DNA of 64,000 bases from Lacticaseibacillus kribbianus (GTDB lineage Bacteria > Bacillota > Bacilli > Lactobacillales > Lactobacillaceae). The position numbers and the translations under genes were made by a program. The stretch spans positions 1-64,000 of the forward strand of contig NZ_JAIPUL010000002.1 of assembly GCF_020180945.1 (NCBI RefSeq). The letters run 5' to 3'. The notes under the pieces were generated by a model that saw nothing but the letters and a program-made list of their open reading frames with translations, was not told where the DNA came from and did not search any database. This document shows, one piece after another, positions 35,071 to 44,050 of the stretch. Every line of letters begins with the position of its first letter. Position 1 is the first letter of the stretch.

Positions 35071-35753
35071 GCGCCCGCCGCCTTCAGCTTGGCTTCGGCC
35101 AGCTCCGCGGCCAGCGCGTCGACCTCCTCTTGAAGCGTGGCGACGGTGGTGTCCGTCAGCTCGCCGAGGAAGCGGTCGTAGAGGTTAGCCGCCGGGTCGT
35201 ACACCGCGTAGTCGGCGCCGCGGCGGCGCAGCTCGCGCATCAGCTCCTCGTCGGAAAAGGCGCGGGGGCCGCGGGCGGCGCGCTTGGCCTTTTGGACCTC
35301 GCGGTTGAGGCTGGCGATGAAGCGGTCGGTCAGCGCGTCTTCCGGCACCTGCAGCTCCTGGCGGGTCGGCTTGCGCGCCACCGTCAGGACCCCGGGCGCG
35401 GCCGGCGGCAGCAGCGACGCGGCGATCAGCTTGGGCGCGTAGGCCGTGTAGGTCATCACGCCGATGCCGGCCGGAATTTCGTCTGCGAGCTGCTGGTACA
35501 GTTTTGCCGGCAGCACGAAGTAGTTGTAGTGGCCGACGAAGCTCAAGGCGGCGCTGGAGTGAAAATCGGCCTTGGTGACCTTGAGCTCGAAGCAGCGCCA
35601 AGTGGTGCCGGTCGCGTCCTGCTGGCGGACCAGGGTGTCGACGATGCCCTGGTTGTCGGGCATGGTGACCTCCTCGACGGCGGTGGCGCCGAGCTCCTCC
35701 CAGTAGGCGTAAAGCGTGCGCTCGAGGTCGAGCGTCAGAGCAGTCTTGGACAT
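35067..35753 (-). CDS. PD-(D/E)xK nuclease-like protein
   Basis: A 228-aa protein. The N-terminal 130 residues have the restriction-like core GIVDTLVRQQ..WRCFELKVTKADF (acidic residue, then ExK), followed by FVGHYNYFVLPAKLY, a pattern seen in phage and plasmid endonuclease-like proteins. The C-terminus is a coiled coil (VATLQEEVDALAAELAEAKLK). It overlaps the next gene by 4 bp, so the two are coupled. Strong upstream GGAGG. Activity is predicted, not shown. Confidence 0.65.
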   Translation of the reverse strand: MSKTALTLDLERTLYAYWEELGATAVEEVTMPDNQGIVDTLVRQQDATGTTWRCFELKVTKADFHSSAALSFVGHYNYFVLPAKLYQQLADEIPAGIGVMTYTAYAPKLIAASLLPPAAPGVLTVARKPTRQELQVPEDALTDRFIASLNREVQKAKRAARGPRAFSDEELMRELRRRGADYAVYDPAANLYDRFLGELTDTTVATLQEEVDALAAELAEAKLKAAGA

Positions 35754-35990
35754 TCAGGGGCCTCCTTTCGGTGAGGGTGGAACGGGACGGGCTCCGGCGC
35801 GTCCGGGCCTCCGTCCTACATCGTGGGTGACTCACAGCGAGTGGTGGATGAGAGTCGGGCCGCAACTTTGGGGCTGGATGGATTGACTAGGTAGCGGGCT
35901 GTGTGTGCCGGTTGATTGATGGGTGCCCGGTCCGCCGCCCCGGCCTACGCCTTCAGCGCCACCACGGCCTAGCGGGAACCCGGCCAACAC
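35754..35990. other. GC-rich gap without a gene
   Basis: About 240 bp with no credible gene. It contains GGGCCGCAACTTTGGGGC near 35860, which recalls the F1 core but lacks the flanking parts. Confidence 0.35.
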
Positions 35991-38351
35991 CTACTCGTGC
36001 CCCGCCCAGAACGCGGTCAGCTGGCCGGCCAGGTCGTCGATGCCGTAAGACACGGTCGCGTGCGCCCAGTGCGGCGGGAAGAGCGGGGCGTACCTGGGGC
36101 CGGCGAAGCGGCTGTCGAGCAGCAGAATCACGCCGATGTCGTGCGCGCCGCGGATCACGCGGCCCCCGGCCTGCAGCACGTTGTTGAAGCCGGGCAGCTG
36201 GTAGGCGTAGGCGAAGCCGTCCTTGCCCTGGGCGTTGAAGTAGTCGCGCAGCCGGTCGGTTTCCGGGTTCAGCCCCGGCAGGCCGACGGTGACCACCGCC
36301 GCGCCGACCAGCGCGGTCCCGCCTAGGTCGATGCCCTCGGCAAAAATGCCCCCGAGCACCGCGAAGCCGACCACGGGGCTGGCGTCGTCCGTGAAGCGGG
36401 CGATGAAGGCCGCGCGGGCGGCCGCGTCCATGCCGGGTTTTTGGGCGATGACGGCCAGCGCCGGCGCCGCGGCCTTGAAGGCGGCCAAAACGGTCGCCTG
36501 GTAGCTGTGCGACGGCAGAAACACCAGGTAGTGGCCGGGCTTGGCGGTGACCATCAAAAGCAGGCTGGCAATCAGGTCCGGCAGAGACGACTCGCGGTTG
36601 CGGTAGGTCGGCGTGATGTTTTGGGTGACGACGACTTTCAGGTTGGCCTTGGGAAATGGCGAGGTCAGGCGGTAGGCGAGGCTGTCTTCCTGGCCGCCCA
36701 GCAGGTCCTGGTAGTAGTCCAGGGGCGACAGGGTGGCGGAGAACAGCACGGCACCGCGGCCTTTTTCCAGGCAGTTGGCGACGAACTCGCTGGGATCCAG
36801 GCACAGCTGCTTGACCGTGATGGTGCCGCCGTCGATGGCGATCTCGGTTTCGTAGGCCGCGTTGTAGAGGTCGGCGATGCGCAGGTAGCTGGTGACGTTG
36901 AAAAACACCGGCAGCACCAGCTCCACCAGCGCCTCGTCGCGGGTGTCGGGCGGCTGGCTCAGCCAGTCGTGCACCGAGCTCGCCAGGCGGTCCAAGGCGC
37001 CGGCGAGGTCGTCCAGTGGGTCCTTCTGGAAGGTCAGCGGGGTCTGGCCGACGCTGACGGCGACGGCGTCGAAGGCGGTGATGGCGCGCGTCAGGTCGCC
37101 CTTGACGCCGGTCAGCCCCAGGCCGCGCTTAGGTTTCAGGGCGGCGCTCAGGGTGACCAGCTCGTGGTCGGTAAGTGATGCACTATACATGCTGCGGGCG
37201 CGGTCGACCAGGTTGTGCGCCTCGTCGACCAGGAAGAAGTTGTCCGGGTCCGGGCCGGCGAAGAAGCGCTGCAGGAACACCGCGGGGTCGAACAGGTAGT
37301 TGTAGTCGCAGATGATGACGTCGCAAAACAGGCTGGCGTCCAGCGAGAACTCGAAGGGGTCGACCGTGTGCTTGCGGGCGTAGCGCTCGATCACCTCGCG
37401 GGTCAGCGCCGCCTCGTGGCCCAGCATGTCCTTGAGCGCCGGTTTGAGCCGGTCGTAGTAGCCGATCATGTACGGGTTTTGCGTCGCGTCGTCCGGCTCG
37501 TCTTCGAAGCGGATCACGTCCTTGGCCGTCAGGGTGATCGACTTGGCGTCAAGCCCCTGCGCCGTCATCAGCGCCATCGCCTGCTCGGCCACGCGCCGCG
37601 TGCTCTGCTTGGCCGTCAGGTAGAACGCGCGCTGAATCAGCCCGGCGCCCATCGCCTGAATCGTGGGGAAAAGCGTCGAGATCGTTTTGCCCGTGCCGGT
37701 CGGGGCCTCGACGAACAGCCGCGTCTTGGCCGCGATGGTCTTGTACACCGCCACGGCGAGCTCGCGCTGCCCCTTGCGGTAGGCGCCGAAGGGGAAGGGC
37801 AGGCCCTTGATCGACGCGTCGCGCGCGGTCACGATGTCCGAGCGCATCCGCAGCCAGTCGGCCCACTCGGCGATCAGGTCGTCGAAAAACAGCGCGAGGT
37901 CCGCGGCGGACTGCTCCTCGCTGAACCGCGACACCTCGTCGGTCGCGGTCTGGTAGTAGATCAGGTCCAGCTGCACCTTGTCCCAGTCGCGGTCCTGGCA
38001 GAGAAAATGGCCGTAGATGCGCGCCTGCGCCCAGTAGCGGTCCTTGGTGTTCTGGGTGACGTCGGCCCAGTCGCGTGCGGAGGTCTTGATCTCCTCGATC
38101 ACGGGCGTCGCGTTTGCGGTGTCGACGCCGTCTGCGCGCCCGTCGATGGTGTAGGACTCGCCGTTGACCTCAACGTCTCGGGTCAGGTACACCTCTTTTT
38201 CGTAATCTTCCTTGTGCGCGGCCTGGAGGCGCCGGTGAATCTGGCTGCCGAGCTGCGCGGTGTTGTTCGAGTTCGTCGTCGCGGGGTCGAGGTCCCCGGT
38301 GCGCACGGTGAGTTCGACGAGCTCACGGATGCCGATGCGATGGTCAGTCAT
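35991..38351 (-). CDS. DinG/XPD-type DNA helicase with Cas4-like nuclease N-terminus
   Basis: A 786-aa superfamily 2 helicase. The N-terminal 170 residues match a PD-(D/E)xK (Cas4/RecB-like) domain (IDGRADGV..PVIEEIKTSARDW). Walker A is in EAPTGTGKTIST at about 218, the DEAH box in FFLVDEAHNLVDRARSMY at about 385, and late helicase motifs in VLQAGGRVIRGAHD. The expected four-Cys iron-sulfur cluster is not obvious. Similar proteins act in DNA repair; a CasDinG-like role is not supported because no CRISPR locus is present. GGAGG precedes ATG. Confidence 0.88.
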   Translation of the reverse strand: MTDHRIGIRELVELTVRTGDLDPATTNSNNTAQLGSQIHRRLQAAHKEDYEKEVYLTRDVEVNGESYTIDGRADGVDTANATPVIEEIKTSARDWADVTQNTKDRYWAQARIYGHFLCQDRDWDKVQLDLIYYQTATDEVSRFSEEQSAADLALFFDDLIAEWADWLRMRSDIVTARDASIKGLPFPFGAYRKGQRELAVAVYKTIAAKTRLFVEAPTGTGKTISTLFPTIQAMGAGLIQRAFYLTAKQSTRRVAEQAMALMTAQGLDAKSITLTAKDVIRFEDEPDDATQNPYMIGYYDRLKPALKDMLGHEAALTREVIERYARKHTVDPFEFSLDASLFCDVIICDYNYLFDPAVFLQRFFAGPDPDNFFLVDEAHNLVDRARSMYSASLTDHELVTLSAALKPKRGLGLTGVKGDLTRAITAFDAVAVSVGQTPLTFQKDPLDDLAGALDRLASSVHDWLSQPPDTRDEALVELVLPVFFNVTSYLRIADLYNAAYETEIAIDGGTITVKQLCLDPSEFVANCLEKGRGAVLFSATLSPLDYYQDLLGGQEDSLAYRLTSPFPKANLKVVVTQNITPTYRNRESSLPDLIASLLLMVTAKPGHYLVFLPSHSYQATVLAAFKAAAPALAVIAQKPGMDAAARAAFIARFTDDASPVVGFAVLGGIFAEGIDLGGTALVGAAVVTVGLPGLNPETDRLRDYFNAQGKDGFAYAYQLPGFNNVLQAGGRVIRGAHDIGVILLLDSRFAGPRYAPLFPPHWAHATVSYGIDDLAGQLTAFWAGHE

Positions 38352-38362
38352 GTGACGCCTCC

Positions 38363-38490
38363 TTTCTGTGAGAGGGTGGAACGAGGCGGCCCGCGTTGCC
38401 TCGTGGAACCCGTTTGGAGAGGGTGGAAAAGCGCGGGCTTAGCTGGGCGAACCGGCGTTGCGCTTTGTAACCCGTTTGGTGGAACGAGGC
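38363..38490 (+). repeat. Two shortened F1 repeats
   Basis: A roughly 48-bp unit (GGGTGGAACGAGGC ... GCCTCGTGGAACCC) is followed by a roughly 75-bp unit (GGGTGGAAAAGCGC ... GCGCTTTGTAACCC). Both keep the outer stem (ACGAGGC/GCCTCGT; AAGCGC/GCGCTT) but lack the central hairpin of full F1 copies. Confidence 0.6.
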
Positions 38491-38716
38491 CGCGGCCTGC
38501 GGCGTAGGCTCCGGGACCGGGCGGTGCGGCGGTGCGGCCGGTTTCCGCCCGTTGGGCTCCAACCTAGATTTGGAGCCGGAGCCGCGTTGCGGCTACCCCG
38601 TCTCCAAATCTGCCGGGATCAGCCACGCGAATGCCCCGACAAACCCGCGGGTCATCCGGGTGACTAATCCTTTCACTGCCGCACCGCCCGGCCCCTCCGC
38701 CCACGCCGCAGGCCGC
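38491..38716 (+). repeat. F2 structured repeat, uninterrupted copy
   Basis: A large nested inverted repeat: GCGGCCTGCGGCGT with its complement (outermost), GGGCGGTGCGGC with GCCGCACCGCCC, and AGATTTGGAG with CTCCAAATCT inside. A conserved unpaired or internal-hairpin part contains GCCACGCGAATGCCCCG and AAACCCGCGGGTCAT. The same arrangement with different stem sequences recurs at 45700-46024. Confidence 0.75.
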
Positions 38717-38720
38717 TACA

Positions 38721-38804
38721 CAGTGGATAGCGGCAGCGAAAGCGTGCGCTTGTCCACAGGCTTGTGGATAGGGGTAGCCTTTTTGAAAGCCCACATGTGG
38801 ATAA
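38721..38804. promoter_or_regulatory. Cluster of DnaA-box-like sites
   Basis: TTGTCCACA (38750-38758, one mismatch), TGTGGATAG (38763-38771, one mismatch) and TGTGGATAA (38796-38804, perfect complement of TTATCCACA), plus AGTGGATAG near 38722. Four sites in 85 bp. No dnaA, dnaN or rep gene is near. Confidence 0.5.
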
Positions 38805-38880
38805 GAGGGATCGATTTGAACAGATCTTATCAGCTGAGGATAAGACCGCGTTCCGGAGCCGGCGGCCGCCCCGCTTCGCT

Positions 38881-39013
38881 CTTCCCATTGTCGAGCTGCG
38901 AAGCGCAACGCGAAAGCGGCCTGCTACGCTCCAGCGCCGAGGCCAAGTGCGGGCCTCAACGCCGGCGCTAGGCATGCCGTTTCGCTAAGTCTGCGCTTCT
39001 TCGCTCTTCCCAT
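38881..39013 (-). repeat. F1 repeat, full copy, inverted
   Basis: In complement orientation: outer stem GAAGCGC/GCGCTTC, central stem AGCGCCGAGGCC with its partner GGCCTC..GGCGCT, and loop AAGTGCG. Same architecture as the copies at 60 kb with different stem bases. Confidence 0.65.
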
Positions 39014-39050
39014 TATAGAACACCAGTTTCCTGCGGGGAAGGCGCGGCGG

Positions 39051-39080
39051 TTGAAACCGGGCGCGAAAGTACGGTAGAAT
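39051..39080 (+). promoter_or_regulatory. Promoter of the H1-tail protein gene
   Basis: TTGAAA at 39051-39056, 18-bp spacer, TAGAAT at 39075-39080. Confidence 0.7.
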
Positions 39081-39161
39081 GGGCCGTGATGTGTCGGCGC
39101 TCGGCGATGAGTGCCGGTGAGCAACGGCTCGAGGACGGGCCGAATAACGGAGACGATAAAA

Positions 39162-39836
39162 ATGGAAATCAACGTAACAGCGTTCCAAGAGGCCATCGAA
39201 AACGGCAACTACCAGACCACGCAGTTCACGGCGACGCCGGAGCAGGTTGCGCAGGACGGGGTGGAGAAGGACCTGCAGCCCGCGTTCGCCGCGCTGGATG
39301 CGGCGCTTGACCAAGGCATTTTGGCCCAAGTCGACCTGGTGATCGAAAGCGCGGAGCCGACCACGGTGCGGCTGGAAACCGGCGTGATCAATCTGCCGTT
39401 CGCCGACTCGCGCAAGGTCAACAACTTCCTTGACGAGGACGCGACGGTTCCGCTGCGGGTCAACCTGATCGTGATCTCGCCCTACGTCAACCAGTCCGGG
39501 CTGCGCATCGACATCGTGGCGGAGGCCGACGCCTACGTCCAAAACCGCGCGGCCAATCAGGCGGCGGTGATCGCCGAGGTCCAGGAGAAGCTGGCCCTGA
39601 TCGAGGCCGAGCGGACGGCGCCGAAGCCGGAGGCATTGGAGGTCCCGGCCGCCCGCGCCAAGGCGACGACCACGCGCAAGACTGCGGCCAAGAAGACCAC
39701 CACGCGCAAGGCGACGGCGAAGAAGACGACCGCGAAGAAGACCACGACGCGCAAGTCGGCGGCGAAGACCACCGCGGCGAAGAAGGCCGCGACCAAGACG
39801 GTGTCGGCCAAGACCGCGCCGAAGCCAAAGCAGTAG
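39162..39836 (+). CDS. Protein with histone-H1-like C-terminal tail
   Basis: A 224-aa protein. Residues 1 to about 150 form a globular domain I do not recognise (MEINVTAFQEAIENGNYQTT at the start; VVSPYVNQSGLRIDI-like segment in the middle). The last 75 residues are almost only Lys, Ala, Thr and Arg, in repeats such as AAKKTTTRKATAKKTT, typical of DNA-compacting H1-like or extended HU tails. GGAGACG precedes ATG. It probably coats or organises DNA (inference). It has its own promoter and terminator. Confidence 0.75.
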   Translation: MEINVTAFQEAIENGNYQTTQFTATPEQVAQDGVEKDLQPAFAALDAALDQGILAQVDLVIESAEPTTVRLETGVINLPFADSRKVNNFLDEDATVPLRVNLIVISPYVNQSGLRIDIVAEADAYVQNRAANQAAVIAEVQEKLALIEAERTAPKPEALEVPAARAKATTTRKTAAKKTTTRKATAKKTTAKKTTTRKSAAKTTAAKKAATKTVSAKTAPKPKQ

Positions 39837-39984
39837 GCCGACCAGCGGGGAGCCGGCGCGCCGCGTCCAACACGGCGCGAGAAACGCCGCACCCGGAACA
39901 TCGGGAGCCGGCCAACGGCGCGCCCGGAACGACACGGGGCGGGCAGCGCCTGCGCCGCCAATTGAACGACCGCTGACACAAGAG

Positions 39985-40021
39985 AACCGGGGATGCGCAC
40001 ACGACGCGTCCCCGGTTTTTT
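39985..40021 (+). terminator. Terminator of the H1-tail gene
   Basis: AACCGGGGA pairs with TCCCCGGTT, with an inner GCG/CGC, followed by six T. Confidence 0.85.
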
Positions 40022-40312
40022 GCGCCTCGTCGGCCCGCCGCGCCTTGCCGCCCGCGTGCAAGGCCCCGCGCCGCGGCGGGGGCCTTACTTTACGCGTGGC
40101 GAATTTTGTGGTTAAATGGCAGTAATTGCAAGGATTGGCTTCAAAAAACTCGGCCGAGTTTGACGGCACCACTTCCCTTGAACAGAATTTGCAGATACGG
40201 AGAAATCCGGCAGATTCTGGCGGGGCGTGGGCCGCAGATTGATTCAGGACATGAATCGCGGCCGGGTTTTTGTTTTGCCCGGCCGGGTTCCAGACGGAGG
40301 CAGAGTGGAAGA
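40022..40312 (+). other. Leader region of the lipoprotein gene
   Basis: No gene. It contains a CGGCCGGGT/GCCCGGCCG hairpin at about 40255-40290 with a T-rich loop, shortly before the lipoprotein start. Whether this attenuates transcription is unknown. Confidence 0.35.
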
Positions 40313-41404
40313 ATGAAGAAGACAATTGCGATGACCGTGGTGGCCGGACTGGCGCTGGCGCTCGTGGGGTGCGCGCCCAAGGCCGCGGCGCCGGCAAGCA
40401 GCGAAAGCGCCGCAAGCAGCAAGCCGGCGACCAGCGAGTCGAGCAGCAAGAAGGCGGCGACCCAGTCCAGCAAGAAGGATGAGGCGCCGGAGCTTGATCC
40501 CGAGTTCGCGGAGAAGCTGACCAATAAGCGCTACAAGCTGACCAAGAAGGACCAGCCGTACGACACGACGAAGATCGCCGGGCTGTACATGAAAAAGGTC
40601 GAGACCGACGCGATGACGCACTGGGCTCTGTACATCGCGGTGCGGGTGACGAAGGACAGTCGCTGGACGGAGGCGGTGCTGCGGGTGCCGCGGCCGGGCT
40701 TCAGCCACGAGGAGCTGGAGAGCAACGATGTGAATGTGCCGACCTGGTACATCGATTCGGCCAACCAGTTCAAGTCCAAGCTGATCGACCTCGATAACAG
40801 CGGATTGGCCACCGGCACCATCACCGAGTCCTACCGCAAGCCGGAGACCAACCGGATGGACCAAGACATGGCCTTTCAGCTTGACGAGACGGGGGCGCTG
40901 ACGCTGCGCAGGTACGACGAGATCGGTCACCGAGGTAGCGGTCCGAAACCGACCATCCGGGTGACGACCACCGGCGTTGAGTACTACGATTTTGACGATG
41001 ATCAGACGGTGAAGCTGGACAAGGTGACCGGCACGCCGACCAAGGCCCAAGACCCTTACGGCCTGGCCAAGTTCGCCGACATGACGGTCGCCGACGTGCG
41101 GCGGGCGAAGGTCAAGAACATGCGCCAGCTGGCCAACGTCAACCGGGACGACGATTTGCCAAGAGGCGCGACGTACCACTTCACCAGCCTCAACGACTGG
41201 TTCCAGTACATTAGTTTCGATGCGACCTACGAGAAAATGGTACTGAAGAAAAACGTCAAGTTCTACACTCAGGACAACAAGGAGGTCAAACTGAAGTGGG
41301 TCATCACCGCGAAGGGCCCTGACGACACGCAATTCGGGCCGTACGGACTGACGGCGGACAACCACATGTATTCGAAAGACAGTTCTGGCTGGTCGATTGA
41401 CTAG
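40313..41404 (+). CDS. Predicted lipoprotein, unknown function
   Basis: A 363-aa membrane-anchored lipoprotein: MKK, a hydrophobic stretch and the lipobox LVGC at about residue 19. A Ser/Ala/Lys-rich linker to about residue 60 is followed by a soluble domain with many Lys and Asp residues and no motif I recognise. It ends with DNHMYSKDSSGWSID. The in-frame sequence upstream of ATG 40313 lacks a ribosome-binding site. It is followed closely by the Rgg-like gene, though no link is evident. Confidence 0.75.
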   Translation: MKKTIAMTVVAGLALALVGCAPKAAAPASSESAASSKPATSESSSKKAATQSSKKDEAPELDPEFAEKLTNKRYKLTKKDQPYDTTKIAGLYMKKVETDAMTHWALYIAVRVTKDSRWTEAVLRVPRPGFSHEELESNDVNVPTWYIDSANQFKSKLIDLDNSGLATGTITESYRKPETNRMDQDMAFQLDETGALTLRRYDEIGHRGSGPKPTIRVTTTGVEYYDFDDDQTVKLDKVTGTPTKAQDPYGLAKFADMTVADVRRAKVKNMRQLANVNRDDDLPRGATYHFTSLNDWFQYISFDATYEKMVLKKNVKFYTQDNKEVKLKWVITAKGPDDTQFGPYGLTADNHMYSKDSSGWSID

Positions 41405-41509
41405 TATCGGGTGGCGCCTGTCTTGGGCAACTGCGACGGCGGCGGACAACAGCGGCGGCGGGCGGCAACAGCGGTGGCGAAGCCAGCCGTGAAGGAGGAG
41501 ACAGCGGTG

Positions 41510-43576
41510 ATGGACCGGACAACAAGGACAGCGCAGACCGCGGCGGCAAAGCGGGCAGCAGCGGCAAAGCAGGTCGCGGCGGTGAACCAGGCAGCAGCGG
41601 CAAAGCAGGTCGCGGCGGCAAAGCAGGTCGCGGCGTCAAACCAGATCACGGCGGCAAAGCAGACCACGGCGCCAACGCGGACAAAGACCGCAGAGCGGGT
41701 CACGGCGCCAAAGCGGACAAAGGCGGCATCCCGGACGCCGGGAGTTGATCGGACCCAGCCGGCAGCCCAGACCGCGACCCCGGCAGATGAGCCCATCGGC
41801 GCATTTTTCCGCCGGGTGCGCAAGGGGCTGCACCTGACGCTGGCCCAGGCGGCCGGCAGCGGAAGCGGCGCCGGGCTGTCGCGCTTCGAGCGCGGCGCGA
41901 CCGACCTGTCGGTGGCCAGCGCCGTGGAGGTGATGCACAACCTGATGCTGGATGCGCACGACCTGATGTACTGGCAGGACAAGCAGCAGGGCTCGTGGCC
42001 GCTGGCCGTGCCCAGCCTCCTGAACCAGGCCGCAGCGGCCAAGCTTGCGCCGCTGCTGGCGCGCTACCTGGCCGCGCACCAGGCGGACCGCGACACGCCG
42101 CTTCAGGCCGCCGCGCGCCTGGTGGCCGACTGCGGCACGCAGCCTTTGGCCCCGGCGCGGCACTTGACGCCGGCTGAGGAGCAGGCGGTGGCCGACCTGC
42201 TGCGGTACCCCGACTCGTGGAACACGCTGCAGACCAGCCTGCTGATTGCGGCGACGCCCTACGCCAGCCGCGAGCTGCTGGGGCTGTTGCTTGAGCGGCT
42301 GGCCAAACTCGGTGAGGCGCAAAAAGGGCACGGCATCTGGGGGCTGATGCAGCGCCTGGACGCGCTGGGCTGGGCAATCATCGGACGCAACGACTCGAAG
42401 CTGCTGGCACGGCTGGGCGCGGTGCTGGCGCAGCAGGAGGCCGACCGGGTGCCGGCGAACGTGAACTGGCAGTGCGCGTGCCTGGTGCTGCGGCGCGGCA
42501 TCACCTGGGCCAAGGCCCCGACGCCGGCCAACACGGCGGCGCTGACCCGGACGCTGGATCTGACGGACCGGTACGCCCGCGCGCCGATCGGCAACCGGGC
42601 GCGGCACTTGATGCAGGCCCGGCAGGCCGGCGCGCGGACCTGGTCCAACCCGGCCTTGAGCGACCGCCCGGAGGACCCGACGCTTGGGTTCGACGCGCGG
42701 CGCGGCTACACGGATGGGCCGCAGCTGGGGGTGCTGCGCCGCCGGCTGGGGCTGACGATGACGCAGGCCGCGGTGGGCTGGTCGAGCTCGACACAATCGC
42801 GCTTCGAGCACGGCGAGTCGGCGCTGGGTTTTGGCCGCGTGCTTGCGCTTTACCAGCGGCTGGAGCAGTCCAACCTGTTCTCCAACTGGGTGGAAGGCCC
42901 CTTGAATCGGCACGCCCGGCTGCAAAACGAGCTGCAGGAGGTGCGCGTCCACCCCAAGCGCTTCACGCCGGCCGACGCGGCGGTGATGATGCAGCGGATC
43001 GCCGAGCAAAACGCCGGCGCGCCGGCGTGGATGACGCTGATCGAGCAGGAGGGCGCGCGGCAGGTGTTCGCCAACGAGGGCATCCTGCCTGAGTCGGACG
43101 CCGACCCGGCGGTGGTGCGCGCGGTGATGAGCGGCACCGCGGCCGTCACCTTTTGGCCGGACAACGCGGCCAAGGCGATGAACGATTTTATCTACAACGC
43201 CGGGACCCTGGCGCAGATCGAGTCGACGTACCGGCGCACGGTGCTCAGCCCGCGCACGACCGGGGCCAACATGATGGCCTTCGACTGGTCCAACTTCGCC
43301 AAGTTCATCGGCGACAACCGCGACGCCGCCTTCGCGGCCCGGATGCAGCGTGACATGGCGGCGCGGCCACTGGTTGACCTGCTGCCCAACCCCGGCGCGA
43401 GCTACGCGGTGGCCGAGCTGATTCTGGCCTACACCGTGGCGCCCAGCCAGACTGTCATCGACGCGCTGGTCGCGCTGGTGGCCGACATGCGGTTTCTGGG
43501 CAACACCTTCCGCGCCGAATTCTACCCGGAGTGGCTCGAGTCGGTGGGGATTCCCCGCGCGGCGTTCAAGGGGTGA
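41510..43576 (+). CDS. Duplicated Rgg-like transcription regulator
   Basis: A 688-aa protein built from two related halves. Each half has an N-terminal helix-turn-helix: IGAFFRRVRKGLHLTLAQAA at about residue 94 and LGVLRRRLGLTMTQAAVGWS at about 403, both followed by SRFE(R/H)G and a helical regulatory part, as in Rgg/MutR/GadR proteins (about 300 aa each). The first 85 residues are a low-complexity Ala/Lys/Gln/Thr tail of degenerate repeats. ATG 41510 is chosen because of AAGGAGGAG upstream. A fused pair would act as a built-in dimer. No signal peptide gene is seen beside it. Confidence 0.75.
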   Translation: MDRTTRTAQTAAAKRAAAAKQVAAVNQAAAAKQVAAAKQVAASNQITAAKQTTAPTRTKTAERVTAPKRTKAASRTPGVDRTQPAAQTATPADEPIGAFFRRVRKGLHLTLAQAAGSGSGAGLSRFERGATDLSVASAVEVMHNLMLDAHDLMYWQDKQQGSWPLAVPSLLNQAAAAKLAPLLARYLAAHQADRDTPLQAAARLVADCGTQPLAPARHLTPAEEQAVADLLRYPDSWNTLQTSLLIAATPYASRELLGLLLERLAKLGEAQKGHGIWGLMQRLDALGWAIIGRNDSKLLARLGAVLAQQEADRVPANVNWQCACLVLRRGITWAKAPTPANTAALTRTLDLTDRYARAPIGNRARHLMQARQAGARTWSNPALSDRPEDPTLGFDARRGYTDGPQLGVLRRRLGLTMTQAAVGWSSSTQSRFEHGESALGFGRVLALYQRLEQSNLFSNWVEGPLNRHARLQNELQEVRVHPKRFTPADAAVMMQRIAEQNAGAPAWMTLIEQEGARQVFANEGILPESDADPAVVRAVMSGTAAVTFWPDNAAKAMNDFIYNAGTLAQIESTYRRTVLSPRTTGANMMAFDWSNFAKFIGDNRDAAFAARMQRDMAARPLVDLLPNPGASYAVAELILAYTVAPSQTVIDALVALVADMRFLGNTFRAEFYPEWLESVGIPRAAFKG

Positions 43577-43591
43577 GCCGACAGAATCGCT

Positions 43592-43628
43592 AAAACAGGG
43601 ATGCGCGGTGGCGCGTCCCTGTTTTTTT
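43592..43628 (+). terminator. Terminator of the Rgg-like gene
   Basis: AAAACAGGGATGCGC pairs with GCGCGTCCCTGTTTT (one G-U), followed by T. Confidence 0.88.
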
Positions 43629-43705
43629 CGGCCTCATCGCTTGCACTTTGCGTCGAAATGCGGCACGCTTAAGGCGGTTACAATTAATCAGTGGGAGGTG
43701 ACGCC

Positions 43706-44050
43706 GTGACCGTGATCACGGATTACCTGCACGACCTGCCGGCGGCGCAGCGCCCGCAGACCCAGGCCCTGTACGACCTGCTGCGGGGGCTTTTGCCCGA
43801 GGCGACGGAGACCTTCAGCTACGGCATGCCCGCGCTGCGCCAGCCCGGCGGCCCGGTGCTGGTGTACTTCAGCGCCTTCAAGCAGTGGGTCGGGTTCTAC
43901 CCGACCAGCGCGCCGCTTGCGGCACTGACGGCAGACGAGCTCGCGGGTTTCGCCCACAGCAAGGGGGCGCTTAGGCTGCCGTACGACCGGCCGCTGCCAC
44001 GTGAGCTGATCGCCAAGCTGGTCGCGCTGCGGCTGAGTGCAGTCCAATAA
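43706..44050 (+). CDS. DUF1801/YdhG-like protein
   Basis: A 114-aa protein of the DUF1801 family (CyaY-like fold, role unknown): LPEATETFSYGMPALR, then VLVYFSAFKQWVGFYPTSAPL and a KGALRLPYDRPLPRELI end. It starts at GTG 43706 after GGGAGGTG. It sits 76 bp before ldh and may be co-transcribed. Confidence 0.8.
   Translation: MTVITDYLHDLPAAQRPQTQALYDLLRGLLPEATETFSYGMPALRQPGGPVLVYFSAFKQWVGFYPTSAPLAALTADELAGFAHSKGALRLPYDRPLPRELIAKLVALRLSAVQ

Noticed and set aside
35991-38351. Type IV CRISPR CasDinG
   Set aside because: The Cas4-like plus DinG layout also occurs in ordinary repair helicases, and no csf genes or CRISPR repeats are present.
38721-38844. Chromosomal origin of replication
   Set aside because: DnaA boxes alone are not enough; no dnaA, dnaN, AT-rich unwinding element or rep gene is nearby.
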